A stretch of 35,256 nucleotides of DNA from a virus. Both the position numbers and the translations under genes were made by a program. Below the pieces are notes generated by a model, which had not been told where the DNA came from, did not search any database, and worked only from the letters and a program-made list of their open reading frames with translations. Below are positions 12,653 to 20,498 of the stretch, one piece after another (within the stretch, counting starts at the first letter, position 1; every line of letters starts with the position of its first letter). The stretch is from the IMG/VR virus record IMGVR_UViG_3300042923_000150, positions 1-35,256 of that record, one strand, 5' to 3'.

Positions 12653-12678
12653 CGAGTAGTGGCAGAGTGGCATAGATT
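12649..12678 (+). promoter_or_regulatory. Candidate late promoter PR'
   Basis: TTGACG (12649-12654) overlaps the stop codon of the Q-like gene. With an 18-base spacer TAGATT (12673-12678) is the best -10, or CATAGA (12671-12676) with 16. A terminator follows 47 bases on, the layout of a Q-dependent PR'-tR' unit. Confidence 0.4.
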
Positions 12679-12724
12679 TCCACCTATCTTGTCCTTCTTG
12701 CGTGTTTAAGAGGGACTTAAAAGG

Positions 12725-12749
12725 ACCCGGCCACCGTGCCGGGTTTTTT
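12725..12749 (+). terminator. Intrinsic terminator, tR' equivalent
   Basis: ACCCGGC (12725-12731) and GCCGGGT (12738-12744) form a perfect 7-bp stem with a six-base loop followed by six Ts (12744-12749). It lies between the Q-like gene and the lysis genes and would block the late transcript unless antiterminated. Confidence 0.9.
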
Positions 12750-12834
12750 ATTGCCCACGATTTCCCAAATGCCCCCATGCCTCTTGCCTCGGCAATGCAC
12801 AAATCGCGGGGACTCATTCGCACCTGGAGAGACG

Positions 12835-13092
12835 ATGACTCGTTCCCTTTGCTGGAGCATCTTCGCCTTCGCCATGGCGGTGCTGAGCTACACCATGAAC
12901 CGCGACATCAGCGCCAATGTGTTCATCGGCGTGCTGATGGTTATTCAGGGCCTCAAAAGGACCGGAGAGGAAACCCACCGGGTGACGGAGCGGGTATTGA
13001 CCCTGTGCCTGACAGCAGGCGTCAGCGTGATCACCTTCGCCTTGTTCGCCCGCATGACCGGGCTTGAATGGAACAGCCCAGCATCATGGTGA
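12835..13092 (+). CDS. Small membrane protein of the lysis region, holin-like
   Basis: An 85-residue protein with two or three hydrophobic helices: residues 3-20 (RSLCWSIFAFAMAVLSY), 26-40 (NVFIGVLMVIQG) and 53-72 (LTLCLTAGVSVITFALFA). A charged loop (LKRTGEETHRVTER) lies between the last two. The ATG at 12835 has GGAGAG upstream. It is the first gene behind the late terminator, where S holin genes lie in lambdoid phages. The exact holin family is not clear. Confidence 0.65.
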   Translation: MTRSLCWSIFAFAMAVLSYTMNRDISANVFIGVLMVIQGLKRTGEETHRVTERVLTLCLTAGVSVITFALFARMTGLEWNSPASW

Positions 13093-13126
13093 CCCCGAAC
13101 CCAACCCACCGCCACACGGAGTGCTT

Positions 13127-13537
13127 ATGAGCGCAGAAGCAATACCTGCCGCACTCGTAAGTGGTGTGGCTACTGGGGGTGGGGTGACGCTCGCTTACCT
13201 GTTCTCGTTCGACCACGGCATGGCACTGGCCGCGATTGGCGGATGCTGCTTTTTCCTGGGCGCATCTGCAGCGCTGCCGTGGAGCACCCGCGTCTTCTAC
13301 GCACTCGGTTCCTGCATCATCGGCTACATCTTCGGGATCATGATGCTCAACCTGCTGTCCTACAATGGGGCGGCCGCTTTCCTGGCTTGTGTTGCATCCG
13401 CGCTTGCGTCCTGGGTGTTCGGGTCACTGAAGCGCTGGGCAGACGGCGGGCCGCGTCCTGACTGGGTAGACTGGTTCGCAACCTTCGCAAAGGGTTTCCT
13501 GCCGGCCTTCCTCAAACGAGGAAAGCGCGATGAATGA
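13127..13537 (+). CDS. Multi-span membrane protein of the lysis region, holin-like
   Basis: A 136-residue protein with about four hydrophobic segments: residues 5-27, 31-52 (ALAAIGGCCFFLGASAALPW), 56-78 (FYALGSCIIGYIFGIMMLNLL) and 82-98. A soluble amphipathic, basic C-terminus ends KRGKRDE, as in many holins. The ATG at 13127 has GGAG upstream; an earlier in-frame start would lack one. It lies between two other small membrane proteins, so it may be the holin, an antiholin or an accessory. Confidence 0.65.
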   Translation: MSAEAIPAALVSGVATGGGVTLAYLFSFDHGMALAAIGGCCFFLGASAALPWSTRVFYALGSCIIGYIFGIMMLNLLSYNGAAAFLACVASALASWVFGSLKRWADGGPRPDWVDWFATFAKGFLPAFLKRGKRDE

Positions 13538-13880
13538 ATTCCACCAATGGATCAACGCTGTCGCCATCTGGCTTGATAGCGTCATCCCTGACGTACTGCT
13601 CGGAACACGTGGCACCTGCCACTTGCTGATATTTCTGGTCGTGGCCGGGTATCAAAGCGGTGGCACGAAGCACCGCAAGCTGATCGGGGCCATCGCTGCC
13701 GCCTTCGCCGGTGCGAACGCTGCCGAGGCCTACCGGGTCGCCGTGAACTTCAACCAGTTCTCCGCCGTAGTCCAGCCGCCGCTGACGCTCGTCATGCTCG
13801 GCGTCCTGTTCTTCGTCGTGTACGCCCGGGGCAACGTTGCCCGCATGCTGCCGCGCCGGTTCACCGATCTGATTCGGTAG
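13530..13880 (+). CDS. Putative three-span holin
   Basis: A 116-residue protein with three membrane segments, about residues 26-42 (RGTCHLLIFLVVAGYQSG), 50-65 (KLIGAIAAAFAGANAAEA) and 80-98 (VVQPPLTLVMLGVLFFVVYA). It then has the RGNVARMLPR end that recalls the putative 3TM holin families of Pseudomonas phages. Holins form holes in the inner membrane at a set time. It overlaps the preceding membrane protein by eight bases. No endolysin follows, so its partner must be encoded elsewhere. Confidence 0.75.
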   Translation: MNEFHQWINAVAIWLDSVIPDVLLGTRGTCHLLIFLVVAGYQSGGTKHRKLIGAIAAAFAGANAAEAYRVAVNFNQFSAVVQPPLTLVMLGVLFFVVYARGNVARMLPRRFTDLIR

Positions 13881-13924
13881 GCGCCACAAAACAAACATCG
13901 CCACTTCGTGGCGCGAACATTACC

Positions 13925-13949
13925 AGCCCTGGCCTATACCGGGGCTTTT
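13925..13949 (+). terminator. Weak intrinsic terminator after the holin genes
   Basis: AGCCCTGG (13925-13932) pairs with CCGGGGCT (13939-13946) with one G-U pair, followed by four Ts. Just upstream, GCGCCAC (13881-13887) and CGCCAC (13899-13904) can each pair with GTGGCG at 13908-13913, giving alternative hairpins. Confidence 0.6.
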
Positions 13950-13966
13950 GCATTCTGGAGAAGATC

Positions 13967-14335
13967 ATGAACGACCAAGCAATCGAGCAAGAGATCCAGG
14001 CAAAAGGCAAGACCGCGCCGCGCGTTACGCCAGCCGACTTACAGGCCAACATCGACGGCGAGTACTACTTCACAGCTGCTGATGGCGTTCAGGCGGCCTT
14101 TGCCCGGCAGGACGAATTGACCCGTCTCACTGGTGCGCATGGCGAACTGGCGCTGCTGACCTTCTGCGTGCTGAGGCTCAAGAATGGCTTCACGGTCACC
14201 GGTGAGTCGGCATGTGCCAGCCCGGAGAACTTCGACGCCGAGATCGGTCGTAAGATCGCCCGGCAGAACGCCGAGCAAAAGATCTGGCCGCTGATGGGTT
14301 ACGAGCTTAAACAGCGCCTACACGGCTCGAAGTGA
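13967..14335 (+). CDS. Gp49-like phage protein
   Basis: A 122-residue protein matching the Gp49-like family. Diagnostic segments are IQAKGKTAPRVTPADLQANI, EYYFTAADGVQ, LALLTFCVLRLKNGFTVTG, ESACASPENFDAEIGRKIAR and KIWPLMGYEL. The family is common in tailed phages near packaging or lysis genes, and its function is unknown. GGAGAAG precedes the ATG at 13967. The stop overlaps a GTG that starts the next small gene. Confidence 0.85.
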   Translation: MNDQAIEQEIQAKGKTAPRVTPADLQANIDGEYYFTAADGVQAAFARQDELTRLTGAHGELALLTFCVLRLKNGFTVTGESACASPENFDAEIGRKIARQNAEQKIWPLMGYELKQRLHGSK

Positions 14336-14463
14336 AAAAGAACTGGACCGTGACCACCCCAGGCTACAAGCCATTCCCCATGATTCTGCTTGAATGCGCC
14401 CTCGACCATGAGGGCGCTCTCGCATTCGCCCGGTCGATCTGGCCGCAGTGCACAGTTGAGTAA
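14332..14463 (+). CDS. Very small hypothetical protein
   Basis: A 43-residue protein starting at a GTG that overlaps the stop of the Gp49-like gene (GTGA). Its end (LDHEGALAFARSIWPQCTVE) is a motif I recall from short Pseudomonas phage proteins in the same position. No function is known to me. The stop TAA is followed after four bases by the next ATG. Confidence 0.6.
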   Translation: MKKNWTVTTPGYKPFPMILLECALDHEGALAFARSIWPQCTVE

Positions 14464-14467
14464 GCCC

Positions 14468-14665
14468 ATGAGCAAAGTAACCAATCTCCGAAACGCGCTG
14501 CCGCTGAGTAATGAGACTGTTAAGGTAATCCGAGAAGCGGACGCTGCGATCGTCGAAGCGATCAACAAAGCGGTCAAGGCCGGTATCCCTCAGGGGATGC
14601 TCGTAGGCATGCTGCACGGCTACGCGCTCGAACAGACCGCCCGCATGATCAATGCCGCAGACTGA
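14468..14665 (+). CDS. Small helical hypothetical protein
   Basis: A 65-residue, mostly helical protein (NETVKVIREADAAIVEAINK, then GIPQGMLVGMLHGYALEQTARMI). The ATG at 14468 is immediately after the stop of the previous gene, with weak ribosome-binding sequence, so translation is probably coupled. It has no cysteines or membrane segments. Function is unknown. Confidence 0.65.
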   Translation: MSKVTNLRNALPLSNETVKVIREADAAIVEAINKAVKAGIPQGMLVGMLHGYALEQTARMINAAD

Positions 14666-14672
14666 GGACGCC

Positions 14673-14855
14673 ATGAGCGCGACTATCCACTACATCGAGG
14701 ATGAGCGACCGCATGTTTGCGTTCAGGCCTCAGACGGAGTGCATGTCATCCCGCATGCTCTGATTGGCTCGATCATCAAAGGCGACAAGCCATCCAGCAT
14801 CCTGACTGAGCCTGTGCTGCAGCGGATCATTGAAGAATGGCTGGAGAGAACATGA
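14673..14855 (+). CDS. Small hypothetical protein
   Basis: A 60-residue protein starting at the ATG at 14673 behind GAGGACGCC; an ATG seven codons earlier lies inside the previous gene and is less likely. It has a beta-rich start (ATIHYIEDERPHVCVQASDG) and a helical end (PVLQRIIEEWLERT). The stop overlaps the next ATG. No family is recognised. Confidence 0.6.
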   Translation: MSATIHYIEDERPHVCVQASDGVHVIPHALIGSIIKGDKPSSILTEPVLQRIIEEWLERT

Positions 14856-15112
14856 AAGTCGTTGAGTTTGCGCGGGAAGGGTGGCGAGATCCTGTGAAGA
14901 CGCTACGCAAGATCGCTGACCAGCTTGAAGCAGGTGAGCTGCCTCCTTGTGATGTCGGCGTAGTCTCCATGATCGGCAGCGGCGGTCAGGTCGGTGTGTT
15001 CGGGTTCGGGCCAAAGGGTGACGACCTCCAATGCATTGCGGCCATGCGGCTGGGTGAGCAGCGCCTGATTGACACCATGCTTTCCACTGAAGACGAACTG
15101 GAACCCTTATGA
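14852..15112 (+). CDS. Small hypothetical protein before terminase
   Basis: An 86-residue protein with the segments DPVKTLRKIADQLEAGELPP and VGVVSMIGSGGQVGVFGFGP, a mixed alpha/beta soluble protein. It is coupled by ATGA overlaps to the gene upstream and to the small terminase gene. Similar short proteins lie before terminase genes in many phages without known function. Confidence 0.7.
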   Translation: MKVVEFAREGWRDPVKTLRKIADQLEAGELPPCDVGVVSMIGSGGQVGVFGFGPKGDDLQCIAAMRLGEQRLIDTMLSTEDELEPL

Positions 15113-15717
15113 CAACCAAGCAACCCGACTGGGAGGCGATTGAACGTGCCTACCGGGCCGGATTGCTTTCCATCCGAGAAATCGCTTCAACCCAAGGAAT
15201 CACCCACGGCGCCATAAACAAGCGCGCCAAGCGGGATGGCTGGGAGCGAAACCTTAAGGCAAAGATTCAGGCTAAGGCCGATGCACTGGTATCCAAGCGA
15301 ACGGTATCCAGTGAGGTATCCAGCAAACAGGCGGATACCGAACGCGAGATCATCGAGGTCAATGCAGAGGTCATTGCGAACATCCGCATGGCTCACCGCA
15401 ACGACATATCGCGCGGCCGGCGACTGACCAACAAGCTGCTGGACGAGCTGGAAGGGCTGACTGACAACCGTCACCTGTTCGAAGAGCTTGGCGAGCTGCT
15501 GCGCTCCGAAGACGACAACGGTCAGGATAAGCGCAACGACCTCTACCAGAAGATCATCGACCTGCCTGGCCGATCCAAGACCATGAAGGAAATGGCCGAG
15601 ACGTTGAAGACGCTGATCAGCCTTGAGCGCCAGGCGTATGACCTCGACAGCAAGCAGGGCGGCAACGACGCCGACGAACTCTCGAAGCTGATGGACGAAC
15701 TATCGAAGGACGCCTGA
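15109..15717 (+). CDS. terS: Terminase small subunit
   Basis: A 202-residue protein. Residues 8-46 form a helix-turn-helix (AIERAYRAGLLSIREIASTQ, THGAINKRAKRDGWER), as in TerS proteins that recognise the packaging site. A helical oligomerisation region follows (about 80-190), with an acidic end that may contact the large subunit. It stands directly before terL with one base between the stop and the next ATG. The start overlaps the preceding gene (ATGA). Confidence 0.85.
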   Translation: MTTKQPDWEAIERAYRAGLLSIREIASTQGITHGAINKRAKRDGWERNLKAKIQAKADALVSKRTVSSEVSSKQADTEREIIEVNAEVIANIRMAHRNDISRGRRLTNKLLDELEGLTDNRHLFEELGELLRSEDDNGQDKRNDLYQKIIDLPGRSKTMKEMAETLKTLISLERQAYDLDSKQGGNDADELSKLMDELSKDA

Positions 15718-15718
15718 C

Positions 15719-17206
15719 ATGAAGCCCGAGCACATGAAGCTGCTCAAGGATCGGTTCTGGCGCCTGAACAACCTGTACTTCATCACCGACAAGAACGGGA
15801 AGAAAGTCCGCTTCCGCATGACGCAGGAGCAGATCGACTACTTCCAGGGCATGCATACCCGCAACATCATCTTGAAGGCTCGCCAGCTGGGGTTCACGAC
15901 ACTGGTTTGCATCGTGCAGCTGGACGCCGCGCTGTTCGAGTCAGCCAAGTGCGCGCTGATCGCTCACACCCTGAACGACGCCAAGCGCCTGTTCCGCGAG
16001 AAGATCAAGTATGCGTATGACAGCCTTCCCAAAGAGATACGGGCTGCAAATCCTGCTTCTAACGATGCTGCTGGTGAGCTTGTGTTCAGCAAGGGCGGAT
16101 CGCTCTATGTGTCCACATCCTTCCGGGGCGGGACTCTACGGTATCTGCACGTATCCGAGTTCGGGAAGATCTGCGCCAAGTTCCCTCACAAGGCCCGAGA
16201 GATCGTCACCGGGGCCTTCGAGGCTGTCGCCGCCGATTGCTTCGTTACCATCGAGTCGACGGCGGAGGGCAGGGCGGGCTATTTCTTCGATTACTCGCAG
16301 AGCGCGGAGAAGCAGCAACTGGCTGGCGTTCCGCTGGGCCTGCTGGACTGGAAGTTCTTCTTCTTCAGCTGGTGGCGCAACGCGCTGTACTGGCTTGACC
16401 CGACTGATGTGGTCATCCCGGATCGGCTGACCAAGTACTTCGACGAGCTACAGGCCAAGCACGGGATCGTCACAAACCCCGGCCAGCGCGCCTGGTACTC
16501 GGCCAAAGAGAAGACGCTCGGCGACGACATGAAGCGGGAATACCCGTCGATCCCCGCCGAAGCCTTCCAGCAGTCGATTGAAGGCGCGTACTACGCCAAG
16601 CAGTTCACCAAGCTTTACGCAGCACAGCGCATCGGCGTGCTGCACGACAACAGCCATCAACCCGTTCACACCTTCTGGGATATCGGCGTGGGCGACTCCA
16701 CCGCCATCTGGTTCGTCCGGATCGTCGGCGATGAATTCCACGTCATCGACTTCTACCAGAACAGCGGCGAAGGCCTGCGGCACTACATGAAAGTGCTCAA
16801 GGACCGTGGCTACAGCTACGGCGAGCACTGGGGCCCGCACGACATCGACAACCGCGAGTTCGGCAGCGACGGCAAGACTCGGCGGGAAATCGCCCGGGAG
16901 GGCTACGAGATCGACGGCCAGCGGTATTCGATCACCTTCCAGGTGGTGCCAAAGCTCAGCATCGACGAGGGCATCGAGCAGGCGCGCGAGATCCTGCCGC
17001 GCTGCGCTTTCGACGAGGCCAAATGCGAAGAGGGAATCACCGCGCTGGAGAACTACCGCAAAGAGTGGGACGACAAGAAGGGCTGCTGGAAAGACAAGCC
17101 GCTCCACGACTGGTCATCCCACGCTGCTGACGCCTTCCGATACTTCGCTGTCGCCAAGACCAAGCGCGTCACCATGACCCACATCCCCGTTACTTTCACA
17201 TTCTGA
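15719..17206 (+). CDS. terL: Terminase large subunit
   Basis: A 495-residue packaging motor and nuclease. The ATPase domain has the Walker A-like KARQLGFTT at 53-61, a Walker B strand ending in the catalytic Glu147 (LRYLHVSEFGK) and the coupling motif TIESTAEG at 178-184. The RNase H-like nuclease domain has Asp321 in FWDIGVGDS, the GPHDID motif near 372-377 and Asp471 in HAADAFRY. It translocates DNA into the prohead and cuts the concatemer. Length and motif order are complete. Confidence 0.95.
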   Translation: MKPEHMKLLKDRFWRLNNLYFITDKNGKKVRFRMTQEQIDYFQGMHTRNIILKARQLGFTTLVCIVQLDAALFESAKCALIAHTLNDAKRLFREKIKYAYDSLPKEIRAANPASNDAAGELVFSKGGSLYVSTSFRGGTLRYLHVSEFGKICAKFPHKAREIVTGAFEAVAADCFVTIESTAEGRAGYFFDYSQSAEKQQLAGVPLGLLDWKFFFFSWWRNALYWLDPTDVVIPDRLTKYFDELQAKHGIVTNPGQRAWYSAKEKTLGDDMKREYPSIPAEAFQQSIEGAYYAKQFTKLYAAQRIGVLHDNSHQPVHTFWDIGVGDSTAIWFVRIVGDEFHVIDFYQNSGEGLRHYMKVLKDRGYSYGEHWGPHDIDNREFGSDGKTRREIAREGYEIDGQRYSITFQVVPKLSIDEGIEQAREILPRCAFDEAKCEEGITALENYRKEWDDKKGCWKDKPLHDWSSHAADAFRYFAVAKTKRVTMTHIPVTFTF

Positions 17207-17216
17207 GGCTCAACGC

Positions 17217-18680
17217 ATGCCGAACTACAGTGCCGTCCGGGCTGAATACACGGAGGCCTTGCCCGGCTGGCAGCTGGTCAAGCGCTGCGTGGCGGGGCCG
17301 CGTGAGGTCCGCAAGTACAACGAATATCTGCCGATGCCTGACCCGCTCAACCGATCCGAGGAGAACTTGGCTCGGTATGAGCAACTGAAGAAACGCGCCA
17401 TGTTCCTGAACGTGGTCGGACGCACCCGCACGGGCCTTCTCGGCGCGGTTTTCCGCAAGACTGCCGAGGTCGAACTGCCATCCGCCATCCAGTACCTACT
17501 GGAGAACGTATCCGGCGACGGGGCGAGCCTTGAGCAGATGAGCAAAGAGCTGACAGGGGAATGCCTCGACACGGGCCGCGCCGGCCTGCTGGTGGACTTT
17601 CCAAAGGTCCAAGTGCCAGAGGGTCAGGTTTCGCTGACAAAGGCTCAGGAAGGCGGCAGGAAGGCGTTCATTCACTTCTACCCGGCCGAGAGAATCGTCA
17701 ACTGGCGCGAAGACGTCATCGACGGTGTTAAGCGGCTGACGCTGGTCGTGCTGCATGAGCTGGTCAACGAGGTGACCGAGGACGGTTTCGAGTTCACAGC
17801 GGTCGATCAATACCGGGCGCTGATGCTGATTGGCGGCCAGTATGTGCAGCGCCTGTACCGCGAAGACCAGCTTGAGGGTGAGGAAAGCATTCCGACCGAC
17901 AAGGCCGGCAAGACCTTTGACCATATCCCGTTCCACTTCATCGGCTCTCAGAACAACGACGCGAGCATCGACAAGGCTCCGCTTGAAGACCTGGCCGAGG
18001 TGAACATTCTCCACTACGGCAACAGTGCCACGGTGGAAGAGTCAGGTTTCATCGCCTCGCAGCCGACGCTGTTCATCACCAGCGACATGCCGGTTGATGA
18101 CTTCGCAAAGCTGAACCCGAACGGCATGCACATCGGCTCGCGCCGAGGTTACATGCTGGGCAAGGCTGGTTCTGCAGTGATGCTGCAGGCCAACGAAACG
18201 CAGCTGGCCCGCGAGCTGATGAAGGACAAAGAAGAGCAGATGCTCATGATCGGCGCACGGATCGTCCAGCAGGGCGGTAGCGCTGAGACGGCTGAGGCTG
18301 TGCGGATCCGCTACACCTCCGACAACTCGGTGCTGGGCACCATCGCGGGCAACGTGTCCGAGGCTGTGCGCCTGGCTCTGTTCGACGCTCAGCGCTTCAT
18401 GATGGACGCTGTGGACGAGAACGGGACAGTGTTCTGGCTCAATCAGGAGTTCTTCGAGCAGGCAATGGACGCTCAGGCCATCCTGGCTCAGGTCCAGTTG
18501 TGGCAACAGGGCATCATCGCCAAGAAGGACCTGCGCACGAACCTGCGCAAGGGCGCGGTCATCGAGGCCGATCGCACGGACGAGGATATCGATGAGGACC
18601 GGGAAGGTGAGGCGCCTGTCTTGGGCAGCGAGCCTGAAGAAGAGGAGACTCAGCCAGCCGAGGTAGACGATGAGCAGTGA
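17217..18680 (+). CDS. Portal protein, DUF4055 type
   Basis: A 487-residue protein with the DUF4055 pattern: an N-terminal region (GWQLVKRCVAGPREVRKY, YEQLKKRAMFLNVVGRTRTG), a central YPAERIVNWREDV segment, and a long helical region (ANETQLARELMKDKEEQMLM), ending in an acidic tail. DUF4055 proteins are portals, dodecameric rings at the capsid vertex through which DNA passes. The place between terL and the MuF-type gene agrees. GAGG precedes the ATG at 17217. The end overlaps the next gene by 11 bases. Confidence 0.85.
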   Translation: MPNYSAVRAEYTEALPGWQLVKRCVAGPREVRKYNEYLPMPDPLNRSEENLARYEQLKKRAMFLNVVGRTRTGLLGAVFRKTAEVELPSAIQYLLENVSGDGASLEQMSKELTGECLDTGRAGLLVDFPKVQVPEGQVSLTKAQEGGRKAFIHFYPAERIVNWREDVIDGVKRLTLVVLHELVNEVTEDGFEFTAVDQYRALMLIGGQYVQRLYREDQLEGEESIPTDKAGKTFDHIPFHFIGSQNNDASIDKAPLEDLAEVNILHYGNSATVEESGFIASQPTLFITSDMPVDDFAKLNPNGMHIGSRRGYMLGKAGSAVMLQANETQLARELMKDKEEQMLMIGARIVQQGGSAETAEAVRIRYTSDNSVLGTIAGNVSEAVRLALFDAQRFMMDAVDENGTVFWLNQEFFEQAMDAQAILAQVQLWQQGIIAKKDLRTNLRKGAVIEADRTDEDIDEDREGEAPVLGSEPEEEETQPAEVDDEQ

Positions 18681-19713
18681 GGGATATCTCGAAGACGAGA
18701 CTACCAGGCATCAGATCTACCTCGAACTGCTGGCGCTGGGTAACGCCAAGAAGGCCGCGAAGTTCATCGACACCGCGATCAAGGCTGCGCAGGAGCGCAT
18801 ATCAGAAGGGTTGAGCGCATACAGCACGCGAAGGTACGAGCAGCAGATCAAAGCTCTGCAAAACGATCTGACGGCTGTTTACGGATCAATGAAGGGCCAG
18901 ATCCAGCTGGATTTGCGCGAACTGTCGGTCGTCGAGTCGAAATTCAGCATTGAGCTGATGGGTCAGGTGGTACGGCCCGTGGTGCAGCTCAATACACCTT
19001 CGCCGCAGATGATCAAGGCTGCTGCCCTGTCCGAGCCGATGAAGCTGGAAGCCCGCCCAAATGTGCAGAAGATCAGCATCAGCGGCGCGCTTGACCAGTT
19101 CGGTACCAAGAAGGCTGCCGAGATCATCGGAGAAATCCAGATCGGGGCCGCGCTCGGCGAGACAACGCCTCAGATCAGCCGACGCCTATCCGGCCTGCAC
19201 CAGCTGCAGCGGGATCAGGCAACAGCACTCGTTCGAACCGTGACCAACCATGTCGCCGCCACGGCTCGCATGGAAACACTCAAGGCGAATGACGACATTC
19301 TCGAAGGCAAGAAGCGAATCGCCACGCTGGACGGCCGGACGTCTCCGGTCTGCCGTGCGCTGGATGGAACGGTGGTGCCGCTCTCGGCTCCGTCGCCGCC
19401 ATTCCACTGGAACTGCCGAACCTCTGAGATTCCATGGCTCAAGGCCGAATACCGGCGTGAGATACCGGGTTCTACAAGGCCCTCAGTAGGCCCGGACGGC
19501 GCCAAGCCAGTGCGCAGCAACACGACCTATCAGGAATGGCTTGCACGGCAGCCGGCCAGCTTCCAGCGCGAAGTGCTCGGCCCGAGCCGGTACGCCCTGT
19601 TCACAAAGGGCAAGCTGACGCTGGATCGCTTCGTCGGTGACAACGGCAAGACTCTGACCCTCGACCAACTGAGGGAAAGGCAACCCGCCGCATTCAAGCT
19701 TGCAGGACTCTGA
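18670..19713 (+). CDS. Minor head protein with MuF/SPP1 gp7-like domain
   Basis: A 347-residue protein. Residues about 185-260 carry the phage head morphogenesis pattern: LVRTVTNHVAATARMETLKA, KRIATLDGRTSPVCRALDG and FHWNCRTSEIPW. The paired cysteines in VCRALDG and HWNCRT are typical of the family. Such proteins are packaged in small numbers with the portal and may enter the cell with DNA. The N-terminal half is helical (KKAAKFIDTAIKAAQERI). It starts inside the portal gene, with GAGG seven bases upstream, and is followed by a terminator. Confidence 0.85.
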   Translation: MSSEGYLEDETTRHQIYLELLALGNAKKAAKFIDTAIKAAQERISEGLSAYSTRRYEQQIKALQNDLTAVYGSMKGQIQLDLRELSVVESKFSIELMGQVVRPVVQLNTPSPQMIKAAALSEPMKLEARPNVQKISISGALDQFGTKKAAEIIGEIQIGAALGETTPQISRRLSGLHQLQRDQATALVRTVTNHVAATARMETLKANDDILEGKKRIATLDGRTSPVCRALDGTVVPLSAPSPPFHWNCRTSEIPWLKAEYRREIPGSTRPSVGPDGAKPVRSNTTYQEWLARQPASFQREVLGPSRYALFTKGKLTLDRFVGDNGKTLTLDQLRERQPAAFKLAGL

Positions 19714-19723
19714 ATCACAACCG

Positions 19724-19746
19724 ACCGGCCCTGAGCCGGTTTTTTT
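19724..19746 (+). terminator. Intrinsic terminator between minor head protein and scaffold
   Basis: ACCGGC (19724-19729) and GCCGGT (19735-19740) form a 6-bp stem with a five-base loop followed by seven Ts (19740-19746). It lies directly behind the minor head gene, inside the late operon. Confidence 0.85.
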
Positions 19747-19788
19747 ACGCCTGCGGCTGAGCCAACGGCAAATCATCCGGGGGATGAA

Positions 19789-20484
19789 ATGAAATATCAG
19801 ATCGACAAGGCAGCATTCGACGCACTCGAACCCGCTCTGCAGGCGCTGTACAAGGCGCAGGGCGACCAGTATGTGCTGGACGTAGAGGGGCTGCCATCTG
19901 GTGGTGGTGACCTTGAAGGCCTGCGCAACCAAGTGCAAACGCTGCTCACCGAGAAAAAGGAGGAGAAGCGCAAGCGCGATGCGGCAGAGGCCGAGCAGCG
20001 CCGCATTCAGGAAGAATCGCAGCGCGCCAACGGTGAGTACGAGCAACTTTACACCAGCGCCCAGCAGGCCCTGGAGCAGGAGCGCGCCCGACTTGCCGAG
20101 CTGACCGCCAGCATCGAGCGCCGAGACCTGACCTCGGCAGCCACGAAGATCAGCACGGCCATCGCCGATGGCGAGAACGCCGAGATCCTGTCCGAGTTTG
20201 TTCAGCGTCGGCTCAAGATCGTGGACGGACAGGTCAAGGTCACTGACGCCGAGGGCAACCTCACCATCGCGTCACTCGACGACCTGGCAAAAGAGTTCCA
20301 GCAAGCGCCGCGCTACGCAGCATTGGTGCGGGGATCGCAAGCGAACGGCGGCGGGGCTGCCGGGGGTAAGGGTGGCGGGGCCACCAAAACGTGGGACCAA
20401 ATGACCGGCATGGAGAAAGTTGAACTCCGCCGAACCAACCCCGCCGAGCACGCGCGCCTCAAGGCCGCTGCTGAGGCCAAGTAA
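19789..20484 (+). CDS. Capsid scaffolding protein
   Basis: A 231-residue, highly charged protein. Its central coiled coil (about residues 42-110: NQVQTLLTEKKEEKRKRDAA and EQERARLAELTASIERRDL) and its position directly before the major capsid gene mark it as the scaffold. A glycine-rich linker (about 186-200) leads to a helical C-terminus (WDQMTGMEKVELRRTNPAEH), the part that usually binds the coat protein. No protease is encoded nearby, so the scaffold probably leaves the prohead intact or is removed by another route. Confidence 0.8.
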   Translation: MKYQIDKAAFDALEPALQALYKAQGDQYVLDVEGLPSGGGDLEGLRNQVQTLLTEKKEEKRKRDAAEAEQRRIQEESQRANGEYEQLYTSAQQALEQERARLAELTASIERRDLTSAATKISTAIADGENAEILSEFVQRRLKIVDGQVKVTDAEGNLTIASLDDLAKEFQQAPRYAALVRGSQANGGGAAGGKGGGATKTWDQMTGMEKVELRRTNPAEHARLKAAAEAK

Positions 20485-20498
20485 AAGGAAATTCCGCA

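Noticed and set aside
16448-17107. 219-codon minus-strand frame inside terL
   Set aside because: It lies wholly within a complete terminase gene, with no start signal and no domain.
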